A stretch of 64,000 nucleotides of DNA, taken from UBA11855 sp964591705. GTDB taxonomy: Archaea > Thermoproteota > Bathyarchaeia > Bathyarchaeales > Bathycorpusculaceae. The DNA lies in NCBI GenBank assembly GCA_964591705.1, contig CAZQCX010000003.1, forward strand, positions 1-64,000, in the 5' to 3' direction. The position numbers and the translations under genes were made by a program. The notes under the pieces are model-generated. The model did not search any database, had not been told where the DNA came from, and worked only from the letters and a program-made list of their open reading frames with translations. Positions 36,453 through 45,056 of this stretch are shown here, piece after piece (the stretch's first letter is position 1; the number at the start of each line of letters is the position of its first letter).

Positions 36453-37067
36453 CTATTGTGAAGTTGGACAGAACGTTCTGAGGGTCGTGTAGACGGGTCC
36501 TGTTGGCGACAAGTCACTTTGTTTGAGACGCAGGCACTCGGCGTCTACCGATCCAAATTCATGATTTTTGTTGTCGTTTAGGAGTTTTGCTAGCTGAGCC
36601 TTGTTTCTTCCCGATCTCACTCGGGCTATCGTGATGTGGGCATTGAACCCCTTTGGGTCAGGATCAATTCCCAGTCGATGCAGTTTTGGTTCCAGTTGGC
36701 TGAATATGCTTCTGAGCTCGGTTGCGCCCTTGGCTATTCCAGCCCAGACGACTCTAGCGTAGTGGATGTTTGGGAATGCGCCTATTCCCTTGATTTGGAT
36801 ATCAAATGGTGCAAACTGGAGCGTTTTCATCTCTTGATGTATACTTTCCACCATATTTGGCGAAATGTTACCAAGAAACCTTACTGTGATGTGGATGTTT
36901 TGTGTCTCTACGAGCTTTAGGTCGGCGCCTGTTTGGAGAAGGCGCGTCTGCATGCTTGTCAATTGATTCTTTACGGAATCGTTTTCTATGTCGAATGCTA
37001 TGAAGCTCCTGATTAACTCAGAAATCTCCTGTTCGCCTCCGGTTACTTTTCTACATGTTTCTCTCAT
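36453..37067 (-). CDS. thpR: RNA 2',3'-cyclic phosphodiesterase (LigT/ThpR)
   Basis: Up to 204 residues. Two HxT motifs, HITVRF (His59) and HITIAR (His144), form the 2H-phosphoesterase site. The family starts near IRSFIAFDI. The only ATG upstream (37067) is about 10 bases after a TATA box (37072-37081), before the expected transcription start; a Shine-Dalgarno-like ggaggc at 37035-37040 points to ATT 37025 instead. The start is therefore uncertain. Paired with cca. Confidence 0.85.
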   Translation of the reverse strand: MRETCRKVTGGEQEISELIRSFIAFDIENDSVKNQLTSMQTRLLQTGADLKLVETQNIHITVRFLGNISPNMVESIHQEMKTLQFAPFDIQIKGIGAFPNIHYARVVWAGIAKGATELRSIFSQLEPKLHRLGIDPDPKGFNAHITIARVRSGRNKAQLAKLLNDNKNHEFGSVDAECLRLKQSDLSPTGPVYTTLRTFCPTSQ

Positions 37068-37120
37068 AAATGCTTTTTAACTATCAATATGGCTAACATA
37101 GACTGAGAAAAGGGCGATTC

Positions 37121-37687
37121 ATGAAATCTGACAAGCTTGTTATTGGCTTGGTTGGCATGCCTGGTTCAGGCAAGTCGTTGGTTGTTGAGGTGGCACAGCA
37201 ACGAAGCTATGCGGTTGTGACTATGGGAGATGTTGTTCGTGAGGAGACTCTTAGATTTGGTTTGGAGTTGACTCCTGAGAACGTGGGGAAAGTTATGCTT
37301 GAGCTCAGGAAGGCAAACGGTGAAGGTGTGGTTGCGCAGAAATGCGTTCCGAAGATTGAACTGCAGAAGAATAAGAAAGTTTTGGTTGACGGTCTGAGGA
37401 GCTTACATGAAGTTAAAGTCTTCAAGAGTCACTTTCGGAAATTCACCCTTTTGGCTATTCATGCTTGTCCGGAGACACGTTTCATACGTCTCTTGCGTCG
37501 TGGCAGAACCGATGACCCGAAAAAATGGGAAACTTTTAATGAGAGAGACCTTCGTGAGCTCTCGGTGGGGTTGGGGAATATTGTGGCAATGTCTGAAAAT
37601 CTTGTGGTGAACGAGGGTGAACCAGCTGAGACAAAGGAAGAAATCAAGGAAACACTTCGTCGAGTTGAGGAAGAATGGCAGAAGTAA
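37121..37687 (+). CDS. UPF0200 P-loop kinase-like protein
   Basis: 188 residues. P-loop GMPGSGKS at 12-19, LID-like RLLRRGRTDDP, and DGLRS strand. Related to CMP/AMP and dephospho-CoA kinases; true substrate unknown. Its last 13 bases overlap UPF0201, the usual archaeal partner. Confidence 0.8.
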   Translation: MKSDKLVIGLVGMPGSGKSLVVEVAQQRSYAVVTMGDVVREETLRFGLELTPENVGKVMLELRKANGEGVVAQKCVPKIELQKNKKVLVDGLRSLHEVKVFKSHFRKFTLLAIHACPETRFIRLLRRGRTDDPKKWETFNERDLRELSVGLGNIVAMSENLVVNEGEPAETKEEIKETLRRVEEEWQK

Positions 37688-38076
37688 CGGTTAAGGTTGA
37701 GACTGAAATCAACCCCACAGAGTCAGAGGAGAAGGTGAAGAGCGCCGTGACAAACATATTTGCTAACGCGCTCGCAGTCGTGGTTCCATGCAAAGCGGGA
37801 AGCGTTTTGAGGGCGGAGGCTCAAGGACCGGAAGCTCTCGTTGGCTTTCGGGATTTGCTTCGTAGGGATCGAGTTCGAGCAGCTGCCCGAAAGGTCTTGT
37901 TCACTGGACTGGAAGGGAAAACAATCACTTTCTTTCTAAACAAGCAAGTGGCCTTATCGGATCATATTTCTTTCTCGCAGGAAACAGGGGAATCACCACT
38001 TGGTCCAATAAAAGTCACAATTCACTGTCAAAAACCGAGGGAGATCATTGACTGGCTCGCGCCCAGAACCTCGTAA
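37675..38076 (+). CDS. UPF0201 family protein
   Basis: 133 residues, ATG inside the end of the UPF0200 gene. Alpha/beta fold with VTVKVETEINPTESEEKVKSAVTNIF at the start and LLRRDRVRAAARKVL in the middle. Possible RNA-binding or kinase-coupled protein; role unknown. The MBL nuclease gene begins inside its 3' end, making a three-gene overlapping operon. Confidence 0.75.
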   Translation: MAEVTVKVETEINPTESEEKVKSAVTNIFANALAVVVPCKAGSVLRAEAQGPEALVGFRDLLRRDRVRAAARKVLFTGLEGKTITFFLNKQVALSDHISFSQETGESPLGPIKVTIHCQKPREIIDWLAPRTS

Positions 38077-39100
38077 GTCCAGAGTTCAGCGTTGGCTTTT
38101 TGCAAACGCCAGCGTCACGCATCGAGGAGCGATCCTGCTGGGTGATTCTGTCGCATGCGATGCCTTCGATCCCAAGCGCCCCGTGAGAGTTGTGACCCAT
38201 GCGCACGCAGATCATTTGTGCGGATTGCGAAGCAGCCTGAGGCAATGTGAGAACGTGTTGATGACGCAGGCGACGAGGGATCTTATTGAGGTCATTGAAG
38301 GCTCAAAAGCCTTTAGTGGCAGCAACGTGAAGACGCTAGGCTACGGAGAACCATTTCTCTATGGCGGTGAGAACATAACTCTCTTTTATGCTGACCACAT
38401 AGTGGGGGCTGCTCAGGTTCTTGTGGAAGACCAAAATGGAGGAAGAGTCGCGTACACTGGAGATTTTAGGATAGACAGGACCCCTGTTCTGGAATGTGAT
38501 ACGCTTGTTGTTGAAGCCACTTATGGAAATCCGGAGTGCAATCGTTCTTTCAATGTCGATGTGAGAGAGCTTCTTGTTTCGATGGTTGAAAAGCGGCTTA
38601 GGCATGGCGTCGTCTATGTTTTTGGTTATCACGGTAAACTGCAGGAAGTTATGCAGTTACTTTATAGCGCAGATGTTTCCGTGCCTTTCATCATGCCTGA
38701 ACGCGTTTACAACTTGTCAAAGGTCTACGAACGTCACGGATTGAAATTGGGCCATCTGACTCATTCATCGCAGGAGGAGGCGAAGCAAATGTTAAAAGAA
38801 AACCTTCCATGCGTTGCTTTCTACCATATGAACTCTCGGGGTACTGTAGGTCTTGGTGCTCATCGCATCTGCGTTAGCGGCTGGGAGTTCCGTTCGGCCT
38901 GCAGGCAGATAGGCAAAAAGGAACATATTGTTGCTTTGAGCGACCATTCCGATTTCAACGGTCTAATCGAATACGTCAGGCGATCCAAGCCGAAACAGGT
39001 CATAACTGATAACTATCGGGTAAGCCATGGTGAGGTCTTGGCCAAGGAGATTCATAGACGATTGGGAATTCCTGCAACTGCGATGCCCTCCACGAACTGA
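38048..39100 (+). CDS. MBL-fold (beta-CASP-like) exonuclease/RNA-processing protein
   Basis: 350 residues, TTG start overlapping UPF0201 by 29 bases. THAHADH (His51, His53, Asp55, His56) is the metal motif; HIVGAAQ, YTGDFRID and VEATYG match beta-CASP spacing, then HMNSRG and ALSDHSDFNGL. Resembles mRNA 3'-end processing-factor-like exonucleases. Substrate (RNA or DNA) not determinable. Confidence 0.75.
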   Translation: MTGSRPEPRKSRVQRWLFANASVTHRGAILLGDSVACDAFDPKRPVRVVTHAHADHLCGLRSSLRQCENVLMTQATRDLIEVIEGSKAFSGSNVKTLGYGEPFLYGGENITLFYADHIVGAAQVLVEDQNGGRVAYTGDFRIDRTPVLECDTLVVEATYGNPECNRSFNVDVRELLVSMVEKRLRHGVVYVFGYHGKLQEVMQLLYSADVSVPFIMPERVYNLSKVYERHGLKLGHLTHSSQEEAKQMLKENLPCVAFYHMNSRGTVGLGAHRICVSGWEFRSACRQIGKKEHIVALSDHSDFNGLIEYVRRSKPKQVITDNYRVSHGEVLAKEIHRRLGIPATAMPSTN

Positions 39101-39143
39101 GAAAGAAGAAGGAGCTGGACTTTGGAGCTTTGTTTCTTCTAAC

Positions 39144-39152
39144 GCTTAAAAG
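39144..39152 (+). promoter_or_regulatory. TATA box of hmgA
   Basis: gcttaaaag at 39144-39152, about 40 bases before the ATG at 39188. Confidence 0.4.
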
Positions 39153-39187
39153 AGACTTTTGACTGTAGGTCCCTTTAGTGAACTCGC

Positions 39188-40468
39188 ATGCCAAAGTCCT
39201 CCGCTTTCCTAGGATTCTACAAACTAAGTCCTAAAGAGCGACTGGCGCTCATTATGGACTTCGCAGGCTTATCCAAAGAAGAATGCTCGCTTCTTCAAAA
39301 TACCGGTTCTCTCCCACTTGACCAGGCGGATCGCATGATAGAAAACGTGGTTGGCGCAATACCCACTCCGATTGGAATAGGAGTGAACTTCTTGGTCAAT
39401 AATCGCGATTATTTGATTCCAATGGCCACTGAGGAGCCTTCCGTCGTGGCAGCTGCGAGCTACGCCGCCAAAATGGTGCGTGAGGGCGGAGGTTTCTTCA
39501 CTAGCAGCACACCCCCAGTAATGATTGGCCAGGTCCAAGTCGTTCGCGTTCCTGAGCCTGAGGCTGCGAGCTCAGCCATAGTCAGGGCAAAAGATGAAAT
39601 TCTCAAGAAAGCCAACGAGCAAGACCCATTGCTCCTCTCACTAGGCGGAGGCGCAATGGACCTCGACGCAAAAATAATTCACACAACAGTTGGTCCTATG
39701 GTTATTACGCAGCTCTACGTTGACTGCAGAGACGCGATGGGAGCTAATGCAGTAAACACAATGGTCGAAGCGGTTGCACCGATGATAGAGCGTTTAACCG
39801 GCGGGAAAGCCTATCTCCGTATAATCTCAAACCTCGCGACTAAGCGTCTCGCCAAAGCATGGTGCGTCGTCCCTAAGGAATCAGTTGGAGGCAAGGACGT
39901 GGTTGACGGCATCGTTAACGCATCTGCATTTGCAGCTGCTGACCCTTATCGGGCTGCAACGCACAACAAAGGCGCAATGAATGGAATAATCGCGGTGGTT
40001 CTAGCCACAGGCAACGATCATCGTGCTATTGAGGCTGGAGCTCATGCATATGCTGCTTTGAAAGGGCAGTACACGTCCCTCTCCACCTGGTGTAAGAACG
40101 AGAATGGCGATTTGGTTGGCGTTATCGAGTTGCCAATGGCTGTCGGCCTCATAGGAGGCGCGGTGAAAACGCATCCAATAGCAAGGATTGCTTTGAAAAT
40201 ACTTAATGTGAAAACGGCCAACGAGTTCGGCGAGGTTTTGGCTGCTGTTGGTTTGGCTCAAAACCTAGCGGCACTGCGCGCTTTGGTGCATGAGGGCATT
40301 CAGCGCGGTCATATGTCATTGCACGCGCGCAACATCGCTGTTGCTGCAGGCGTTCCAGAGCACCTTGTGGAAAAGGTTGTTGAAAAAATGATTAGTGAGA
40401 AGAAAATCCGAATGGATCGCGCAAGAGAGATTGCTGAGAGTTTAAGCTATAATTGGAACAAGACTTGA
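39188..40468 (+). CDS. hmgA: Hydroxymethylglutaryl-CoA reductase, class II (bacterial type)
   Basis: 426 residues. Class II features: ATEEPSVVAAASYAAKMVREGGGF, DAMGANAVNTM (catalytic region), AADPYRAATHNKGAMNGI, and the C-terminal HMSLHARNIAVAAG with the catalytic His. Makes mevalonate for isoprenoid lipids. Most archaea use class I enzymes; this form is shared with bacteria and a few archaeal lineages, suggesting ancient transfer. Preceded by its own promoter. Confidence 0.9.
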   Translation: MPKSSAFLGFYKLSPKERLALIMDFAGLSKEECSLLQNTGSLPLDQADRMIENVVGAIPTPIGIGVNFLVNNRDYLIPMATEEPSVVAAASYAAKMVREGGGFFTSSTPPVMIGQVQVVRVPEPEAASSAIVRAKDEILKKANEQDPLLLSLGGGAMDLDAKIIHTTVGPMVITQLYVDCRDAMGANAVNTMVEAVAPMIERLTGGKAYLRIISNLATKRLAKAWCVVPKESVGGKDVVDGIVNASAFAAADPYRAATHNKGAMNGIIAVVLATGNDHRAIEAGAHAYAALKGQYTSLSTWCKNENGDLVGVIELPMAVGLIGGAVKTHPIARIALKILNVKTANEFGEVLAAVGLAQNLAALRALVHEGIQRGHMSLHARNIAVAAGVPEHLVEKVVEKMISEKKIRMDRAREIAESLSYNWNKT

Positions 40469-40814
40469 GCCGAGTTTCTGTTTTGTGTTGGGGAATGGCT
40501 CATGAGATTTTCTTCTGTTTTCGCAACTTTGCACGGGTTAGGTAGAATGACTGGCTGAATCCTAAGGGCTCGTGTCTTTTTTTGCGGTTCGCTTGGCTGT
40601 TTCGGCAGCTCTTTTCTGATTTTCAAATGAATTCTAACTTTGGTCTGCAAATCAGAATGCGAAGAGCACGTTCTAGAAAAGCTCACATGGTCGAACTCGC
40701 CAGACCTGTCTCCAAAAAGATCAAATCATCAATCGAGTCTTGAGGAAGGTTAAAAAGGGCTCATAAGCTAAACCTAAAACCAACAGTTTGGAAACGAAAC
40801 ATAGAGGAAAAGCA
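40469..40814. other. Intergenic region between hmgA and prs
   Basis: Contains only a short antisense frame (40447-40686) without domain or ribosome-binding site. A TATA-like ggttaaaaag near 40747-40756 probably drives prs. Confidence 0.4.
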
Positions 40815-41699
40815 ATGAAAATAGTTCCAGGTCCAGCCTCGAAAGAACTTGGTGAAAGAATTGCAAACCTTTCAGGCTCAGAAAAAGTGAATGTTACCTG
40901 CAAAGTTTTTCCAGATGGGGAAACCTACATTCGTTTGGAAGGTGACGTGGCAAACGAAAACGTTGCAATTGTTCAAACTATTAGCAGCCCGCAAGACACG
41001 CATCTTATGCAGCTCGCGTTCATTGCAGCAGCTGCCAAACGAAATGCAGCTAAGAAGGTCATTGCGGTGGTCCCGTACCTCGCATATGCTAGGCAAGACA
41101 AAATCTTCCTTCAGGGCGAGAACATAAGCGTCGAAACCGTGGCTGCAATGCTCCACGCATCTGGAGTAGATGAACTTGTCACGGTAAACGTGCACGCTGA
41201 AGAGGCATTATCGAAGTTCCCGTTTCCAGCGACGAACCTAACCGCAATCCCTCTCTTAGCGGAACATTTTGTTCAACATGGTTTCAATGGAGCGTTAGCG
41301 CTGGCACCCGATAAAGGCGCGATGAATATTGCAAAGCAGGCACAGCGAATCTTAGGCGGCGAAGCTGGATATCTTGACAAGCAGCGAGATAGACACACTG
41401 GACAAACGACTCAAACAGTGGGGAACCTGCACGTGGAAGGTAAAATTGTCATAATATTCGACGACATAATCAGCACAGGTGGGACAATAGTCGGAGCGGC
41501 AGCGATCCTCCTCGGGCAAGGAGCTGAGGAGGTTTTCGCTGCATGCGTACACCCCCTCCTGATTGGGGACGCGGAAAAGCGCATTTTGGGTGGGGGCGTG
41601 AAAGAGATCGTGGGTACGGATAGTCTGACGCGGTCGGTGAGTAAAGTGTCCCTTGCATCTTTGATTAGCAACGAACTCAAGGCAAAGCAGAGTGGCTAG
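40815..41699 (+). CDS. prs: Ribose-phosphate pyrophosphokinase
   Basis: 294 residues from ATG 40815 with agaggaaaa upstream; an ATG at 40788 has none. FPDGETYIRL, PYLAYARQDKIF, the catalytic/flexible KQRDRHTGQ loop and the PRPP-binding IIFDDIISTGGT are all present. Makes PRPP for nucleotides. Its 3' end overlaps trmG10 by eight bases. Confidence 0.9.
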   Translation: MKIVPGPASKELGERIANLSGSEKVNVTCKVFPDGETYIRLEGDVANENVAIVQTISSPQDTHLMQLAFIAAAAKRNAAKKVIAVVPYLAYARQDKIFLQGENISVETVAAMLHASGVDELVTVNVHAEEALSKFPFPATNLTAIPLLAEHFVQHGFNGALALAPDKGAMNIAKQAQRILGGEAGYLDKQRDRHTGQTTQTVGNLHVEGKIVIIFDDIISTGGTIVGAAAILLGQGAEEVFAACVHPLLIGDAEKRILGGGVKEIVGTDSLTRSVSKVSLASLISNELKAKQSG

Positions 41700-42729
41700 A
41701 CTCTTTTTCCTGCTCTCAGGCGAGAACAAAACCCTTCCCGCTGCCGAGCTTGGTGCGATACTTGAAGCGGAAGACTATCCATTCAAAATCACGGAGAAAC
41801 TGGACCAAGTCGTTCGTATTGAGACCGAACTTGGTAGCGTACAGGCAATTCAGCGAAGAGCAGCCTACGTACGAATCAGCGTGTTGGAGCTTTTCTCCTG
41901 TCCAGCCAACGAAGATGAAATCTCAGCTGCCGCAGAAGCAATAAGCTTCAAAACTCTCCTGAGCCAAGGGGAGACTTTCGCAGTCCGAATACAGCGCGTA
42001 AAAGAGTATTCACCAGAAAAAGGCACAATGCAGCTCGAACGCAGTCTTGGCAAACTTGTACTCCAGAACTCCCCAGGCACACGCGTCAATCTGAAGAACC
42101 CTTGCAAATCCTTCATTGGCGTCTTGACAAGTGGAAAATTTGTTTTCGGCGTCAAACTTGCTGAAGCCCAAATTAAGACTTTCAGCGAGCGTAGACCGCG
42201 CAAGAAACCATTCTTCCATCCGTCAGCCATGCCAAGCAAACTCGCCCGCTGTATGGTTAACTTATCTCGCGCGAAAACTGGCAGCTTGGTTCTTGATCCT
42301 TTCTGTGGCACAGGAAGTACACTTGTCGAGGCAACATTAATCAACTGTCGAGCGCTTGGCACGGACGCTCAAAGACGCATGATTCTGGGATGCAGAAGGA
42401 ACATGAACCACTTCAGCTTGAAAGCCATGGGGCTGGTCGTGACTGACGCTCGGCACCTTCCATTTACAGCAGTCGACTGTGTGGTCACTGACCCACCTTA
42501 TGGGAGAAGCGCGAGCACTCTGCAATCAACTACAAAAGAGCTTGTCGAAGCAGTTTTGCTTTCTACCAAAGATCTGCTTGCCAAAGGGCAACGAATTTGT
42601 ATAGCTTCCCCCAAAACATTGCACATCTCATGGTTGGGCGATCGGATGGGCTACAAACATGTCGAGTCTCATTTTGCCTATGTTCACAGAACTCTGACGC
42701 GTGAAATAGCCGTCTTTGAGAAACTGTAG
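41692..42729 (+). CDS. trmG10: tRNA guanosine-10 N2-methyltransferase (THUMP domain, TrmG10)
   Basis: 345 residues, GTG start. N-terminal ferredoxin-like/THUMP part (about 1-160), then a Rossmann methyltransferase with VLDPFCGTGSTLVEA and catalytic TDPPYGRSAS. Forms m2G/m22G at tRNA position 10. Overlaps prs and is followed nine bases later by rnz. Confidence 0.85.
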   Translation: MARLFFLLSGENKTLPAAELGAILEAEDYPFKITEKLDQVVRIETELGSVQAIQRRAAYVRISVLELFSCPANEDEISAAAEAISFKTLLSQGETFAVRIQRVKEYSPEKGTMQLERSLGKLVLQNSPGTRVNLKNPCKSFIGVLTSGKFVFGVKLAEAQIKTFSERRPRKKPFFHPSAMPSKLARCMVNLSRAKTGSLVLDPFCGTGSTLVEATLINCRALGTDAQRRMILGCRRNMNHFSLKAMGLVVTDARHLPFTAVDCVVTDPPYGRSASTLQSTTKELVEAVLLSTKDLLAKGQRICIASPKTLHISWLGDRMGYKHVESHFAYVHRTLTREIAVFEKL

Positions 42730-42737
42730 GCGGGACC

Positions 42738-43658
42738 ATGAGTCTGCGGGTAATTTTCCTCGGAACTTCCGGTGCTATCCCAACGGCAGAACGAAGCCTG
42801 CCAGCTACTCTTATCCAGCGCGGACGCGAGATGCTCATGTTTGACTGCGGGGAAGGTGTACAAAGGCAGATGGTCAAGGCCAAAACAAGTTTCCACAAGA
42901 GAATGAAAATCTTCATTTCACATCTCCACGGCGACCATGTCCTAGGTCTGCCAGGACTGCTTCAAACCATGGCACTTCTGGATCGAAAAACCAAGCTGGA
43001 AGTATACGGTCCAGAAGGCACCAGGGCTTTCTTGGAATGCGTTCAGGCGTCACTGCAGTTCGGACTAACCTTTCAGGTAGAAATCCGCGAGATTCTGAAC
43101 CCTGGGCACGTCTGCAACGAAACAGAATATGCTGTTGAAGCAGCGAAATCCAATCACGTCGTATCGAGTTATGCCTATGCCTTTGTGGAAAAGTCTCGTC
43201 CTGGAAAATTCTACCCTGAAAAAGCACGAGCACTTGGTATTCCAGAAGGAGAATTATGGTCCAAGCTCCAACATGCTCAGACAGTAATCCTTGCTGATGG
43301 CAGAGTGGTGAAACCCGCAGAAGTCACGGGGTGCCTCAGACCGGGGCGAAAAGTGGTCTTTTCAGGAGACACTCGCCCGTTCAGAGAGTTCAAGCGTTTT
43401 GCCAGCGGCGCTGACTTGTTGATACATGACTCGACATTTGACGATGCCCTAGCCGACAAGGCTCAGGAGGATGGGCACTCAACTCCTAGTCAAGCCGCTC
43501 GCCTAGCCAAAGCCTCAAAGGCGAAGAAACTGGTCCTAACCCACATCAGCGCCCGCTATGCAGACAGTTCACTGTTACTGGACCAAGCAAAAACCATCTT
43601 TGCCGAGACAGTCGTTGCGACCGATTTCAAAGTATTGGAACTGCCTCTAAGCGAATAA
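42738..43658 (+). CDS. rnz: Ribonuclease Z
   Basis: 306 residues. Start LGTSGAIPTAERSLPAT is the family opening; metal motif SHLHGDH (His62, His64, Asp66, His67). The exosite region lies around 150-185, then FSGDTRP, HDSTF and LTHISARY. Cuts the tRNA 3' trailer, upstream of the CCA enzyme's work. Convergent with the isomerase gene. Confidence 0.95.
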   Translation: MSLRVIFLGTSGAIPTAERSLPATLIQRGREMLMFDCGEGVQRQMVKAKTSFHKRMKIFISHLHGDHVLGLPGLLQTMALLDRKTKLEVYGPEGTRAFLECVQASLQFGLTFQVEIREILNPGHVCNETEYAVEAAKSNHVVSSYAYAFVEKSRPGKFYPEKARALGIPEGELWSKLQHAQTVILADGRVVKPAEVTGCLRPGRKVVFSGDTRPFREFKRFASGADLLIHDSTFDDALADKAQEDGHSTPSQAARLAKASKAKKLVLTHISARYADSSLLLDQAKTIFAETVVATDFKVLELPLSE

Positions 43659-44429
43659 CTTCTTCAGTTTCGAAAAACTTTCTTCCACATTGAAAACCGA
43701 TTCTACCATAGCAATTCCATTGAAGCCAATTTGATTTACTCTTGCAGCAAAATCCTGCCAGTCGATCTTTCCGTAACCAAGTCCCAAATGTTGGTCAACC
43801 TCACCGATGTTGTCGCTGATGTGAAAATGCCAGATTTTCTCTGGAAGCTGTGCAAGAAAAGGATGCATTTGATTTTCAAGGTTTGCATGCCCAACATCGA
43901 GAGCAATGCCCACTTTCAGGTTTGCCTCAGCATAAAGTCTCATGAAATCCTTTGGCGTCTTCATTATTGATCCGTATTTCTTTGGCAGGTTTTCTATGGC
44001 AACGCGCAATCCAAGTTTCTCCGCAGCCTCAGCGAGTAGTAATATGCTTTGGACGTTCTGTTGCCACTCTCTTCCTGGATAGAACGGGCTGATTCCAGTA
44101 ACCAAGCCTGGGTGAAGAACCCAGATTTCCGCATTTAGCTGGCTGGCGTATAACATGGATTGTTTGAGTCTCTTTAGAGAGGCATTAAGCATGGATTTCG
44201 ATGGTGATGCTATGTTTATGTCAGCGAAGGGACAGTGAACAGTGTATGTCAGGCCATTTGATTTTGCAGCTTTGTTCAGCGCTTCAACTCTCTTTCTGTT
44301 CAGGGCGTGAAAACCGTCATCAACGATCTCGGCATATCTTGCTCCCACTTTCGCCAAACGCTTGAGCATCTTCTCAAATGGCTCGCCAAGTGTGTAGAGC
44401 ATAGAAACGCCAATTCTCGGCTGCGGCAC
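43647..44429 (-). CDS. Sugar-phosphate isomerase/epimerase-like TIM barrel (AP endonuclease 2 family)
   Basis: 260 residues, GTG start with ggag seven bases upstream. Xylose-isomerase-like barrel with metal ligands suggested by TVHCPFAD, WVLHPG, IENLP, LDVGHAN, HFHISDN and MVESVF. Could be a sugar isomerase or endonuclease IV relative; the absence of the full EndoIV His set favours the former. Confidence 0.7.
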   Translation of the reverse strand: MPQPRIGVSMLYTLGEPFEKMLKRLAKVGARYAEIVDDGFHALNRKRVEALNKAAKSNGLTYTVHCPFADINIASPSKSMLNASLKRLKQSMLYASQLNAEIWVLHPGLVTGISPFYPGREWQQNVQSILLLAEAAEKLGLRVAIENLPKKYGSIMKTPKDFMRLYAEANLKVGIALDVGHANLENQMHPFLAQLPEKIWHFHISDNIGEVDQHLGLGYGKIDWQDFAARVNQIGFNGIAMVESVFNVEESFSKLKKLFA

Positions 44430-44522
44430 TCATACACTCCCTTTCTTTCCTAGTTAAGCGTTCTACCTTGTAGGGGCCATCTAATAACTGTATTCTGAGG
44501 CTATCTTTTCAGCAACTCAAAC

Positions 44523-44999
44523 TCACAGTTTCTCATAGAGATAGATGGTGTGAGACGGATAACCAAGCTGAGGATTCTCGCAGAAATTCTCTACTTTCTG
44601 AGGTCTCCACCCGATGATCTCATAGTCATGTGACACCACTCGCACTCCCTTCTTGAGTTCCTGCTCCAGTTTCGGTCGGATCTTCTCATTGGCACTCGTC
44701 GTCAAATAGAGAAAAACTACGTCTGCCGAAGTCAAGTTCACGCCAAACATGTCGCCATTCACTATCGTCACCCTATCCGCTAAATCGCTTTCATGGATTG
44801 TGCTCATCGCCTTCTTAGCTAGATCTTCCCTAAGCTCCACCCCGACACCCCTAGCGCCGAAAGTCTTTGCAGCCATTATCACTGCTCTCCCGTCCCCTGC
44901 ACCGAGATCAAACAAAACCTCGCCGGGTTTTAACTCGGCAAGCTTAAGCATGTGCTGGACAACTATTACAGGACTTGGAACATAAGGCGCAATGAACAG
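44523..44999 (-). CDS. SAM-dependent methyltransferase with apparent CTG start
   Basis: 158 residues if translated from CTG 44999. Motif I is VLFDLGAGDGRAVIMAA, then GVELRED and a VFLYLT strand. The first ATG in frame (44951) would remove FIAPYVPSPVIVVQHM, which has the look of the family N-terminus (P-V-P-[ST]-P-x3-V-x2-ML). No ATG, GTG or TTG lies between that ATG and the upstream stop, but gggagga sits ideally eight bases before CTG. Methyl acceptor unknown. Confidence 0.7.
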   Translation of the reverse strand: MFIAPYVPSPVIVVQHMLKLAELKPGEVLFDLGAGDGRAVIMAAKTFGARGVGVELREDLAKKAMSTIHESDLADRVTIVNGDMFGVNLTSADVVFLYLTTSANEKIRPKLEQELKKGVRVVSHDYEIIGWRPQKVENFCENPQLGYPSHTIYLYEKL

Positions 45000-45013
45000 C
45001 TGTTCTTCCTCCC
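44997..45013 (-). promoter_or_regulatory. Shine-Dalgarno site that decides a non-AUG start
   Basis: GGGAGGA (45007-45013, minus strand), seven bases later CTG (44997-44999). The strong match and spacing support CTG as the initiation codon of the methyltransferase gene. Confidence 0.45.
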
Positions 45014-45056
45014 TAGGGTCTACATTGGAATTGCTTAAAGATCTTACGTATCACTA

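Noticed and set aside
40447..40686. 79-codon minus ORF after hmgA
   Set aside because: Overlaps the hmgA stop, no domain, no ribosome-binding site.
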